The notes under the pieces were generated by a model. That model was not told where the DNA came from and did not search any database. It saw only the letters and a list, made by a program, of their open reading frames with translations. From NCBI RefSeq assembly GCF_048006345.1, contig NZ_CP180351.1, positions 1,612,001-1,676,000 on the forward strand: DNA of 64,000 bases, given 5' to 3'. The DNA is from Marivita sp030148515 (GTDB taxonomy: Bacteria; Pseudomonadota; Alphaproteobacteria; Rhodobacterales; Rhodobacteraceae). Shown here piece after piece: positions 25,323 to 33,496 of the stretch (position 1 is its first letter; the number at the start of each line of letters is the position of its first letter). A program made the position numbers and the translations under genes.

Positions 25323-26801
25323 ATGGACCCTACCCGGGTCGGGAACGGCGCACAGGTGGATGATTGCGACTTGCCTATCCACGGTGTTGTGCATGCCGTC
25401 AGAGGAGCGGTTGTAGATGTTGTCTTTGCCGGGCCTGACCTGCCGTCAATCAATTCTGCACTGGTGGTGGCATGGGACCGGCCGACTGCCCTCATTCTCG
25501 AAGTCCACAGCCACCTCAATCAGAAAACCGTCCGTGCGGTGGCGTTCCAATCCACCGCCGGCCTTGCCCGTGGCGTGCCGGTGCAGGCCAGCGGCGTGCC
25601 GGTGACCGTGCCCGTGGGCGAAGCCGTTCTTGGAAGGCTTCTGGATGTCGTGGGTAACGTGCAGGACGACGGGCCTGCCCTTCCTGACGATACGCCGCGA
25701 CGGTCGATCCACGCCCTGCCGCCGCTTCTGACATCCCAGACTGGCGCCACCGATGTGTTCGAGACGGGGATCAAGGTGATCGACCTGCTGACGCCGATGG
25801 CGCAGGGCGGCAAGGCCGCGATGTTCGGCGGCGCGGGCGTGGGCAAGACCGTTCTGGTGATGGAACTGATCCGCGCCATGGTCGAGAATTATGAAGGTAT
25901 CTCCGTCTTCGCGGGCGTCGGTGAGAGATCGCGCGAGGGGCATGAGCTGCTGACCGAAATGCAGGACTCGGGCGTGCTGGAGCGCACCGTGCTGGTCTAC
26001 GGTCAGATGAACGAGCCACCCGGAGCGCGCTGGCGGGCTCCGCTCACAGCCTTGACGATTTCGGAATACTTCCGCGACCAGAAGCACAAGAACGTCCTTC
26101 TTTTGATGGATAACGTGTTCCGTTTTGTTCAAGCCGGAGCCGAGGTTTCCAGCTTGCTAGGCCGCCTGCCCTCGCGCGTCGGCTATCAACCAACGCTGGC
26201 GACCGAGGTGGCGGGCCTGCAAGAGCGTATTGCCTCTGTGGCAGGCTCTGCCGTGACCGCGATTCAAGCGGTCTACGTGCCTGCCGACGATTTCACTGAC
26301 CCCGCTGTGACCACGATTTCCGGGCACATGGATTGCGTGATCATGTTGTCCCGCGCCCAGGCCTCCGAAGGGTTCTATCCGGCGATTGACCCGCTGGGGT
26401 CGTCATCGATGCTGCTCGATCCGCTGGTTGTCGGTGACGCACATTACCAGACTGCCGAAGCTGTCCGTCAAACGCTGGCCAGGTTCCGCGAGTTGACCGA
26501 CATCATTTCGCTGCTTGGGGTGGAGGAATTGGGCACTGCCGACCGATTGATCGTCAAACGCGCACGCCGGTTGCAACGGTTCCTGACCCAGCCCTTCATG
26601 GTGACCGAGGCCTTTACCGGCACACCGGGTGCGAGCGTGCCCCTTACCGAGACCCTCTCGGGGTGCCGCGCCATTCTGGACGGCGACGCCGACGCGTGGT
26701 CCGAAAGCTCTCTCTACATGATCGGAACGCTGGAGGACGCAAGACAGAAAGAGGCGGTCGCAAATGCCAACGCCGCCACCGACGCCGAGGAAGCGGCATG
26801 A
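25323..26801 (+). CDS. atpD: N-type F1Fo-ATPase subunit beta
   Basis: 492 residues. P-loop GGAGVGKT at 169–176, GERSREGHE with the catalytic Glu, Walker B LLLMDNVFRFVQAGAEVS and LPSRVGYQPTLATEV. It is the first gene of an operon ordered D-C-Q-R-B-E-F-A-G, the diagnostic order of N-ATPases, which are laterally spread extra copies beside the housekeeping F-ATPase. The ATG at 25323 has only a weak upstream site. It ends with an ATGA overlap into atpC. Confidence 0.95.
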   Translation: MDPTRVGNGAQVDDCDLPIHGVVHAVRGAVVDVVFAGPDLPSINSALVVAWDRPTALILEVHSHLNQKTVRAVAFQSTAGLARGVPVQASGVPVTVPVGEAVLGRLLDVVGNVQDDGPALPDDTPRRSIHALPPLLTSQTGATDVFETGIKVIDLLTPMAQGGKAAMFGGAGVGKTVLVMELIRAMVENYEGISVFAGVGERSREGHELLTEMQDSGVLERTVLVYGQMNEPPGARWRAPLTALTISEYFRDQKHKNVLLLMDNVFRFVQAGAEVSSLLGRLPSRVGYQPTLATEVAGLQERIASVAGSAVTAIQAVYVPADDFTDPAVTTISGHMDCVIMLSRAQASEGFYPAIDPLGSSSMLLDPLVVGDAHYQTAEAVRQTLARFRELTDIISLLGVEELGTADRLIVKRARRLQRFLTQPFMVTEAFTGTPGASVPLTETLSGCRAILDGDADAWSESSLYMIGTLEDARQKEAVANANAATDAEEAA

Positions 26802-27208
26802 GAGTGCGGATCGTGACTCCCCTGTCCGTCGCTGTGGACGAAGATGCCGAAAGCTTGCGGGCTCAGGACGCCAGCGGCAGCTTCGGCATTCGGCCCGGCC
26901 ACGCCGCATTCCTGACAGCGCTCTCGGTCTCCATCCTCAGTTGGAAGACCGCCGGTTTCGAGCGGTTCTGCGCCTTGCGCGGTGGGGTGCTGACCGTGAC
27001 CGGCGGCAGCAGTGTCACGATCGCCACCCGCGAGGCAGTGGCGGGCGACGATCTGGCCACGCTGGACGCGGAGGTTCTGACCCGGTTTCAGACCGACGCG
27101 GACGAAGAACGGGTTGAGCATGTCGAGACGATGCGCCTGCAGATGAACGCCATCCGCCAGATGATCAGCGGGTTGCGTCGGGGCGCAGACACGGGAAAGT
27201 TCCGGTGA
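26798..27208 (+). CDS. atpC: N-type ATPase subunit epsilon
   Basis: 136 residues. The N-terminal beta sandwich is visible: RIVTPLSVAVDEDAESLRAQDASGSFGI followed by RPGHAAFLTAL, matching the epsilon pattern ending in GxxGILPGH-type sequence. The C-terminus is short and helical (VEHVETMRLQMNAIRQMISG). It couples F1 to the rotor. Overlaps of 4 bases occur on both sides. Confidence 0.88.
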   Translation: MRVRIVTPLSVAVDEDAESLRAQDASGSFGIRPGHAAFLTALSVSILSWKTAGFERFCALRGGVLTVTGGSSVTIATREAVAGDDLATLDAEVLTRFQTDADEERVEHVETMRLQMNAIRQMISGLRRGADTGKFR

Positions 27209-27498
27209 CCGAAGACCCCTCTGAGCCCCCAGAGACCGATCCTCTCGTCGAGGAAATCCGCAAGCATCGCAGCCGGCGCGAACAGTGGCTGCGCGAAGGT
27301 GACATGTCCGTCGGGAGGCGTCTGGCGCAGATCGGCGTGCTGGGCTGGATCCTTGTGGTGCCGACACTGGCGGGCCTGTTCTTCGGACGCTGGCTCGATG
27401 CGCAATTCGAGACGGGCATCTTCTGGAGCGCCCCGATGATGCTGCTTGGGCTTTGCATAGGCGGCTGGACCGCTTGGAAATGGATGAACGCACGATGA
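27205..27498 (+). CDS. atpQ: N-type ATPase accessory membrane protein AtpQ (AtpI/AtpZ-like)
   Basis: 97 residues from GTG. A charged N-terminal half (EEIRKHRSRREQWLREG) precedes two membrane helices (LGWILVVPTLAGLFFGRWLD and APMMLLGLCIGGWTAWKWM). The pattern fits AtpI/AtpZ-like proteins, and the place between atpC and atpR is that of AtpQ in N-ATPase operons. It probably helps rotor-ring assembly or divalent-ion supply; the exact role is unproven. Confidence 0.82.
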   Translation: MTEDPSEPPETDPLVEEIRKHRSRREQWLREGDMSVGRRLAQIGVLGWILVVPTLAGLFFGRWLDAQFETGIFWSAPMMLLGLCIGGWTAWKWMNAR

Positions 27499-27785
27499 CC
27501 GATCCCTCCACTCTCCCGCTCATCGTCCTTCTTCCGATCTGCTTTCTGGGCGGGCTCTTCATCGGATGGGGCTATTTCCGTGCGCTTCGCGAGACCGCCA
27601 ACCTGATCGTGGGCGGAGACAAACCGCTCAGGGCGATCGCCCTGACCCTCGCGCGCATCTCGCTTCTGGCCACTGGCTTCTTCATCGCCGTTCTCGCAGG
27701 CGGCCTTGCCCTGTTGGCGGCCCTTGCGGGACTCCTCTGCGCCAAGTGGATCATGCTCCGCAGGATGCAGGAGATCCAAACATGA
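27495..27785 (+). CDS. atpR: N-type ATPase accessory membrane protein AtpR
   Basis: 96 residues from the ATG overlapping the atpQ stop. Three membrane helices are predicted: LIVLLPICFLGGLFIGWGYF, LTLARISLLATGFFIAVLAGG and LLAALAGLLCAKWIML. A conserved Arg/Glu segment (RALRETANLIVGG) lies in the first loop. AtpR is unique to N-ATPase operons and is thought to contact the rotor ring. Recognition rests on position and architecture. Confidence 0.82.
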   Translation: MTDPSTLPLIVLLPICFLGGLFIGWGYFRALRETANLIVGGDKPLRAIALTLARISLLATGFFIAVLAGGLALLAALAGLLCAKWIMLRRMQEIQT

Positions 27786-28480
27786 ACTCTCCGCTCAACT
27801 CCACCGTTCTGTTCCAGATCGGACCGGTTCCGATCACACAAGCCATCGTCACGACATGGGCGATCATGGCAATACTGGTGATCGGGGCCTATGCCCTAAC
27901 CCGCCGCTTAGACCTCAGACCAACCCGGCGGCAGGCGGCGCTGGAACTGATGGTCGCCACGCTCGACACCCAGATCACCGAGACGACGGGTGCTGCGCCC
28001 GCACCCTATCGCGGGTTCATTGGCACGCTCTTTCTCTTCATTCTTGTAGCGAATTGGTCCTCGCTTGTGCCGGGGATCGACCCTCCGACCGCACAGCTTG
28101 AAACCGATGCCGCCCTCGCCGTTCTGGTGTTCCTGTCCGTGATCTGGTTCGGGATACGCGCAGGCGGCGTTGGTGGCTGGCTGAAATCCTTTGCCGCACC
28201 AAACCCGGTGATGATCCCGCTAAACATCCTGCAAAGCCTGACGCGGGTCTTTTCCATGTTCGTCCGTCTGTTCGGCAACGTGATGAGCGGCGTGTTCGTC
28301 ATCGGCATCGTCGCCTCGCTGGCGGGCCTGCTGGTGCCGATCCCGCTGATGGCGCTCGATCTGCTGACCGGGCTGGTGCAGGCCTACATCTTCGCAGTGC
28401 TGGCGATGGTGTTCATTACCTCTGCGGTCGAGGACGGCGCACCCAAAACCGATCTGTCCCAAAAGAAAAAGGATACATGA
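27782..28480 (+). CDS. atpB: N-type ATPase subunit a
   Basis: 232 residues with five to six helices. Key features: LFLFILVANWSSLVPGIDPPTA, the essential Arg in SLTRVFSMFVRLFGNVMSGVF, and GLVQAYIFAVLAMVFITSAVED near the C-terminus. It forms the ion half-channels against the c-ring. The ATG overlaps the atpR stop and its end overlaps atpE by 4 bases. Confidence 0.93.
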   Translation: MNSPLNSTVLFQIGPVPITQAIVTTWAIMAILVIGAYALTRRLDLRPTRRQAALELMVATLDTQITETTGAAPAPYRGFIGTLFLFILVANWSSLVPGIDPPTAQLETDAALAVLVFLSVIWFGIRAGGVGGWLKSFAAPNPVMIPLNILQSLTRVFSMFVRLFGNVMSGVFVIGIVASLAGLLVPIPLMALDLLTGLVQAYIFAVLAMVFITSAVEDGAPKTDLSQKKKDT

Positions 28481-28725
28481 TGGACTACGCTGCCATTGCC
28501 AGCATTTTCTGCGCCGCCTTTGCGGTCGCCTTTGGCGCAATAGGTCCCGCCCTTGCCGAAGGGCGCGCCGTCGCCGCCGCGATGGACGCCATTGCCCGAC
28601 AGCCTGACGCTGCAAATACGATTTCGCGCACGCTGTTCGTTGGGCTTGCGATGATCGAGACGACGGCAATCTATTGTCTGGTGATCGCGCTCCTGCTGCT
28701 CTTCGCCAACCCGCTACTGGCATGA
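28477..28725 (+). CDS. atpE: N-type ATPase subunit c
   Basis: 82-residue double helix with the polar loop RQP at 41–43. The ion carboxylate is E61 in MIETTAIYCLV, with T62, T63 and Y66 around it, resembling the E-S-T-x-x-Y ligand set of sodium-binding rings. At the helix-1 position that holds Gln in the Ilyobacter sodium ring (33 residues before the carboxylate) there is E28 (GPALAEGRA), giving a double-carboxylate site. Ion specificity (Na+ or H+) cannot be settled from sequence. Confidence 0.92.
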   Translation: MMDYAAIASIFCAAFAVAFGAIGPALAEGRAVAAAMDAIARQPDAANTISRTLFVGLAMIETTAIYCLVIALLLLFANPLLA

Positions 28726-28729
28726 GCGC

Positions 28730-29467
28730 ATGACCCTCGATTGGTGGGGACTGGGTCTTCAAGCCATCAACGTTCTGATCCTCGTCTGGTTGCTCAGCCG
28801 CGTGTTCTGGCGTCCGGTTGCCGGGGCCATCACCCGGCGGCAGGAAGCGGCGCAAGCCATGTTGGATGAAGGCAAGACAGCACAAGCGAAAGCCGATGCG
28901 GCGCTTGCAGAAGTGGTTGAGGCCCGCGCAGGCATCGCGGCCGAACGCGAAGCCATTCTGGCCGAGGCAAAGGCAACTGCAGACACCACCGCAAAAGCCG
29001 CTTTGTCAGAGGCGCGGACCAAGGCCAAGTCTTTAGTGGCCGCCGCGCAAGTCACCATCAACCGAGATACTGACGCCGCGCGCCAGGAAACCGCCGCGCA
29101 AGCCTCCGCTCTTTCGGTGGAGATTGCTACCAAGCTCTTGGAGAGGTTCAAAACACCCGCCATTGAAGCCACATTTCTTGATCTGCTGGTCAAAGCCATC
29201 GCGGGGATGTCATCGTCGGACCGCAAGGCGCTGGTCGCCTCCGATGCCGATATCGAGATCGTCACCGCGACCGACCCAGAGGACGCTGAAAGAACAATGA
29301 TAGAAAAGACCGTCATTGACGCTTTGGGCGGCGCGCCCAAGCTGCGGTTCGTCACCGATCCTGATCTGATCGCCGGAGTGGAACTGCGCGGCGCGCATTT
29401 CGTGCTGCACAATAGTTGGCGCGCAGACCTCGAAAAACTCCTGAAGGAGATGAAGGATGCGGCCTGA
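28730..29467 (+). CDS. atpF: N-type ATPase subunit b with delta-like C-terminal extension
   Basis: 245 residues, much longer than a usual b subunit (~160). One N-terminal helix (AINVLILVWLLSRVFWRPVAGAI) leads to a long Ala/Glu/Lys coiled coil (~30–140). The last ~110 residues end in DPDLIAGVELRGAHFVLHNS, then WRADLEKLLKEM, which resembles the end of subunit delta. No separate delta gene exists in the operon, as in other N-ATPases, so this tail probably replaces it. It overlaps atpA by 11 bases. Confidence 0.88.
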   Translation: MTLDWWGLGLQAINVLILVWLLSRVFWRPVAGAITRRQEAAQAMLDEGKTAQAKADAALAEVVEARAGIAAEREAILAEAKATADTTAKAALSEARTKAKSLVAAAQVTINRDTDAARQETAAQASALSVEIATKLLERFKTPAIEATFLDLLVKAIAGMSSSDRKALVASDADIEIVTATDPEDAERTMIEKTVIDALGGAPKLRFVTDPDLIAGVELRGAHFVLHNSWRADLEKLLKEMKDAA

Positions 29468-30980
29468 TGCCAAGGACTGGCTGACCAACGCACGGGTCGC
29501 AGTGCGTCGCGCAAGTCTTGGTCCGCGACCCGAACACAGAGGCCGCGTCGAAGAGATCGGGGACGGTGTGGCGATGATCTCGGGCTTGCGCGATGTGCGG
29601 TTGGACGAGGTTCTGCGGTTCGAGGGCGGCCAATTCGGGTTCGCACGGGTTCTGGACCCCGATCTGATTGGCTGCGTATTCATTGACGCCGCGACCAAGG
29701 TCGAGGCAGGCGACGCCGTCTTCGGCACGGGCGAAGTCGTGAGCGTGCCTGTGGGAGAGTCGTTGCTCGGACGCATTGTCGACCCACTTGGTCGCCCGCT
29801 TGACGGAAAGGGTGTGATCGAGGCCGAGGACCGGTGGCCGATCGAGCGCCCGGCGCCGTCGATCATCGAACGCGATCTGGTGACCCAGCCGGTGCAAACC
29901 GGGATACTCGTGATGGACACGCTGTTCGCGCTTGGCCGGGGTCAGCGCGAATTGATCGTCGGCGACGATTCCACCGGCAAAACCACGCTGGCCACCGACG
30001 CGATGATCGCGCAGGCGCACAGCGACATGATCTGCGTCTACGTCGCGGTGGGGCAAAAGACCTCCAGCGTGCGCCGCGCCATCGACGCGCTGAAGGCGCA
30101 TGGGAATTTCGCGCGCTGCATCGTGATGGTCGCCGGCTCCGCCTCTGCGCCGGGGCTGCAATGGATAGCACCCTATGCGGGCGTCACGATGGCGGAGTAT
30201 TTCCGCGACCAGGGCGGGCACGCCCTTGTGGTGATCGACGACCTTTCCAAACACGCCGCCACACACCGCGAAATCGCCCTCCTGACCCGGCAATCTCCGG
30301 GGCGCGAGGCCTATCCGGGGGACGTATTCTACATCCACGCCCGCCTGCTTGAACGGGCGGCCAAGCTGTCAAAGGCGCGTGGCGGCGGGTCCTTAACCGC
30401 CTTGCCGATTGCGGAAACCGATGCTGGAAACCTGTCGGCCTATATTCCGACCAACCTGATTTCGATCACCGACGGGCAGATCGTGCTGGATGCCGATCTG
30501 TTCCATCAGGGGCAGAAACCGGCTGTGGATGTGGGACTAAGCGTCAGCCGTGTGGGCGGCAAGACCCAGGCGCCTGTGCTGCGCGAGGCGGCCGGCACGC
30601 TTCGGCTCGACTATGCGCAGTTTCTGGAACTCGAGGTGTTTACCCGGTTCGGGGGCATGCCCGAAGGTCGGGTCCGCGACCAACTCAGACGCGGGAAAAG
30701 GATCCGCGCAATCCTGCGTCAGCCGCAGAATGCACCCCTTCGCCTGGCAGATGAGGTGGCGATCCTGCTCGCCGTGCAGTCGGGACTGCTGGACCCCCTG
30801 TCACTTGATGCTGTTGCCGCCTTTCGGGATGAACTGCCGGATATCCTTGACCGGGACGCCGCCGATGCGTTGCGCGTCCTTTCCGGGACCGGGGAGCTGA
30901 ATGAGACGGCCCGGGCCGCCCTGATGGCCGCGATGACCCGCCTTGCGACGCAGCTTGGCGATGCGGAGCCAGCGACATGA
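29457..30980 (+). CDS. atpA: N-type ATPase subunit alpha
   Basis: 507 residues. P-loop GDDSTGKTT (slightly off the usual GDRQTGKT), VGQKTSSVRR, ALVVIDDLSKHAATHREI, SLTALPIAETDAGNLSAYIPTN and SVSRVGGKTQAPVLREAAGTLRLDYAQFLELE. It is the non-catalytic nucleotide-binding subunit of the F1 head. The divergent P-loop is a mark of the N-ATPase branch as against the housekeeping alpha. Confidence 0.95.
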   Translation: MRPDAKDWLTNARVAVRRASLGPRPEHRGRVEEIGDGVAMISGLRDVRLDEVLRFEGGQFGFARVLDPDLIGCVFIDAATKVEAGDAVFGTGEVVSVPVGESLLGRIVDPLGRPLDGKGVIEAEDRWPIERPAPSIIERDLVTQPVQTGILVMDTLFALGRGQRELIVGDDSTGKTTLATDAMIAQAHSDMICVYVAVGQKTSSVRRAIDALKAHGNFARCIVMVAGSASAPGLQWIAPYAGVTMAEYFRDQGGHALVVIDDLSKHAATHREIALLTRQSPGREAYPGDVFYIHARLLERAAKLSKARGGGSLTALPIAETDAGNLSAYIPTNLISITDGQIVLDADLFHQGQKPAVDVGLSVSRVGGKTQAPVLREAAGTLRLDYAQFLELEVFTRFGGMPEGRVRDQLRRGKRIRAILRQPQNAPLRLADEVAILLAVQSGLLDPLSLDAVAAFRDELPDILDRDAADALRVLSGTGELNETARAALMAAMTRLATQLGDAEPAT

Positions 30981-31831
30981 CCGAACGACTGGCCGATGTC
31001 AGCGCCCGGATCGACGGCATTCGCCAGTTGGGGGCCGTGGTAAACGCGATGAAGGGCATCGCCGCGGCGCGCGCCAACACCGCACGCACCGCGATCAAAG
31101 CCGTCGACAGCTATGCCGCCACCATTGCCGCCGCCATATCCGATGCACTTGGCCCCACGAGTCCCGCATCATCGGCCAATATCTCAGAAAGCCAAGCCGA
31201 CCGCAGAATTGGTCTTTTGGTGTTCTGCGCCGAACAGGGCTTCGCAGGAACCTTCAGCGAACGCGTTCTGGACAGCATCGAAGGCGACCTGCCCGACACC
31301 AGCTTGTTTCTGATCGGCACCCGCGGCCTGTCCATCGCTGCCGCGCGTGGGCTCGATCCGGTCTGGTCTGCGCCGATGCCCTCGGACACGCCGGGCATCC
31401 CGAAACTGGCCGATCAGATTACCAAGGCGATCTACCGCGCCCTGGGCGAGGGTCGTTTTGAGCGTATGGATATGATCCATGCCGGATGGGCGTCCGGGCA
31501 ACCTCAAGTCCTCCGGCAGGGTTTGCTGCCGGTCGATCTGTCGGCCCTGCCACCGCCCGAGGCGACACGTCCGCTGACCCAGCTTCCAACGGACGCCCTG
31601 ATCAGCAGTCTCAGCGGGGAATATCTCCATGCCCTGGTGTGCAAGGCGGCACTGCATGCCTTTGCCGCAGAGAACGAGGCGCGCATGGAGGCCATGTCCG
31701 CCGCAGGCAGCCAGATCACGCGCGAGCTGGGCGAATTCGAGGCGACGCTGAGCCAGGTACGACAGGAAGCGATCACAGCCGAAATCATCGAATTGGGGAC
31801 CGGCACGGCGTCCGCGCGCGACGCAAGGTAG
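30977..31831 (+). CDS. atpG: N-type ATPase subunit gamma
   Basis: 284 residues, with the N-terminal helix (RLADVSARIDGIRQLGAVVNAMKGIAAAR) and C-terminal helix (NEARMEAMSAAGSQITRELGEFEAT, LSQVRQEAITAEIIEL) that form the central shaft. The middle Rossmann-like part (RIGLLVFCAEQGFAGTFSERVLD) is recognisable but divergent. Last gene of the operon; ATGA overlap with atpA. Confidence 0.9.
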   Translation: MTERLADVSARIDGIRQLGAVVNAMKGIAAARANTARTAIKAVDSYAATIAAAISDALGPTSPASSANISESQADRRIGLLVFCAEQGFAGTFSERVLDSIEGDLPDTSLFLIGTRGLSIAAARGLDPVWSAPMPSDTPGIPKLADQITKAIYRALGEGRFERMDMIHAGWASGQPQVLRQGLLPVDLSALPPPEATRPLTQLPTDALISSLSGEYLHALVCKAALHAFAAENEARMEAMSAAGSQITRELGEFEATLSQVRQEAITAEIIELGTGTASARDAR

Positions 31832-31872
31832 CTTCTTTCAATAACAATGTTGCCGGGGTGTTTTGGCCCTGA

Positions 31873-31886
31873 CTGATCTGGGTCAG
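31873..31886. promoter_or_regulatory. CTRA-N6-TYAG palindrome (CTGATCTGGGTCAG)
   Basis: An exact match to the repeated box, 128 bases upstream of the small-protein pair at 32014. Confidence 0.58.
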
Positions 31887-32013
31887 CGCGTGGGCGCAAA
31901 GTTTGAGCCATGTTTGGACTGGCGAAAGCTTGGTCGTCGCCAGCTTCGGTTCAACAGGTGCGTCACCTACGGCCAATTGCGGCCAGGAAAACAGCACCAG
32001 CAAGGATCCCACC

Positions 32014-32430
32014 ATGGCCTATGCCCCCGAACAACTCCGACAGGACCCGCAATACGAGGCTTTTCTTTACGCGCCGCTCGGAGAGGACCACCAAGGTCTT
32101 TCTGTCACGGTTCTATCGATGCTGGCTCGGCTGGGTGTAGACCCTTGGACCGAGGCGGCGGATCTTTCCAAATTGCCACGACGCGCTGCGCAGCAGAGGC
32201 TAGAGGCGCTGATTGGCAAGTTCCATGACGTGTCGACTCAGGTTTCGGATCGCGGCAGGATCGCTTTGAAGCTTCTTGCCTTTCTTCCCAAGCAGGCGAA
32301 GTCGGCAAGTTCGGATTCGGAGAGTGCGATACCAAAACTTGTCATCCCGCTGCGAAAGCCTTGGTTCCCCTGGATCGTCGCGACAGCGTTGATTTTCATC
32401 TGGATCACTATGCTCGCTCAAGGCCAGTGA
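32014..32430 (+). CDS. Small C-terminally anchored protein, copy 1 of a duplicated pair
   Basis: 138 residues from ATG at 32014. The soluble part has FLYAPLGEDHQGLSVTVLSMLA, then RLGVDPWTEAADLSKLPR and FHDVSTQVSDRGRIALKLLAFLP; one C-terminal helix (WFPWIVATALIFIWITML) follows. It is paralogous to the gene at 47306 (shared FLYA.GED, VTVLS.LARLG.DPW.E.A.L, DRGRIA-like region and the tail anchor). It is found with a second gene in both places. The function is unknown; the paired organisation suggests a functional unit. Confidence 0.75.
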   Translation: MAYAPEQLRQDPQYEAFLYAPLGEDHQGLSVTVLSMLARLGVDPWTEAADLSKLPRRAAQQRLEALIGKFHDVSTQVSDRGRIALKLLAFLPKQAKSASSDSESAIPKLVIPLRKPWFPWIVATALIFIWITMLAQGQ

Positions 32431-32474
32431 CATGAGCTGCTTATCCCAACACCACCGCTGGAAAGGAGCCCGCC

Positions 32475-32837
32475 ATGATAGCGAATGACACGCTCTGGGA
32501 CCTGGAAGAACGCTTCTGGACACAAGGCGCCGACAGTGCGCGACACATGAGTGCAAAGGGTGCTGTCTTCGTCTTGCCCTTGCCTGCCGGTATTCTCCAG
32601 GGCGACGCGCTCTGGAGGGAAAAAGACGTCGCCCAGCGATGGCGGTCAATTGTGATGAGCGAGCGGTATTTGTCTCGCGAGAAGAACCTTGCCGTCCTCG
32701 CGTATCGCGTTTCCGCCGAACGGGGCGAAGAGCCGATCTATGAGGCGCTCTGCACCTCGACCTACCTGAACGATGAGGGCACATGGCTGCGTCTGGTACA
32801 CCAGCAAACGCCGGTTGATCCTGCGCGCAAAGAATGA
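32475..32837 (+). CDS. NTF2-like (DUF4440-type) protein, copy 1 of a duplicated pair
   Basis: 120 residues with the pattern LWDLEERFWTQGADSARHM, LPLPAGILQGD, RWRSIVMSERYLSR, LAVLAYRVSAER and YEALCTSTYLNDEGTWLRLVHQQTPV. This is a SnoaL/NTF2-like fold of the DUF4440 kind. It is strongly similar along its length to the protein at 47728. It follows the anchored protein by 44 bases in the same transcript. It may bind a small ligand; no catalytic residues can be assigned. Confidence 0.75.
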   Translation: MIANDTLWDLEERFWTQGADSARHMSAKGAVFVLPLPAGILQGDALWREKDVAQRWRSIVMSERYLSREKNLAVLAYRVSAERGEEPIYEALCTSTYLNDEGTWLRLVHQQTPVDPARKE

Positions 32838-32910
32838 GCCTGAAGGCGGGATTGTCTGGTTTGCGCCCATTCTATCGAATACAGCACAACAGACGCGGGA
32901 TCGTGTTCTT

Positions 32911-33246
32911 CTAAGGCCCCATGAACCGTCGCCGTGCTTCGACGGCTATGTTGTAGCGCATTTCGAGATCGGCGATAAGCGCCATAGCAACGCGTTTGGC
33001 CTCCTCACTTTCGGCCTCTCTGTAGCTTTGCTGCGCCGCGTCCAGCAGCTTCTTGATTTTGAATTCCTCGGGCAGTGCGCCTGCTTCGGCCATGATGCGG
33101 GCGGCCACTGCGGTTGCCATGTCGACAAAGGCCTCGCCCGAGCGGTCGGGCAGCGGTTTGCCCTCACCTTCGAGGCCGCGCAGCTTGCCTTCCGCAATGG
33201 CCTTCTGGATTTGCTGCTCCACGAGGCGCTCAAAGGACTGCGTCAT
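32911..33246 (-). CDS. DUF1992 (DnaJ-homologue C28-like) protein
   Basis: 111 residues from ATG at 33246 with the DUF1992 motif FERLVEQQIQKAIAEGKLRGLEGEGKPLP, followed by EEFKIKKLLDAAQQSYREA and a C-terminal helix ending in VEARRRFMGP. The function of the family is not settled; it co-occurs with chaperone genes. It is divergent from the arginine deiminase operon across a box-bearing spacer. Confidence 0.82.
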   Translation of the reverse strand: MTQSFERLVEQQIQKAIAEGKLRGLEGEGKPLPDRSGEAFVDMATAVAARIMAEAGALPEEFKIKKLLDAAQQSYREAESEEAKRVAMALIADLEMRYNIAVEARRRFMGP

Positions 33247-33398
33247 GGTGTATTCCCGCCTTTTCACCAAATACATGTACGCATTTTGACCATAGCCCAC
33301 CAACCATACTCACCGGTCAAAAAATGGCGCCACTCGAAATCTTGCACGGGCCGACAGCTTTGGTCCGCATTGCATACTCGTCCACAAGACACGCCCCA

Positions 33399-33412
33399 CT
33401 AACCTCTGTCAG
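33399..33412. promoter_or_regulatory. CTRA-N6-TYAG palindrome (CTAACCTCTGTCAG)
   Basis: An exact match to the repeated box, 84 bases upstream of the antiporter gene that opens the arginine deiminase operon and 153 from the DUF1992 start. Confidence 0.6.
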
Positions 33413-33496
33413 TCTGCCTGCTGCCATCGTCAAGTAGGCTTGTCACGAAGGCCGCAGTTGATTTTTCGCGGCCCCTGCTGGCAAAGGACGACGTCG

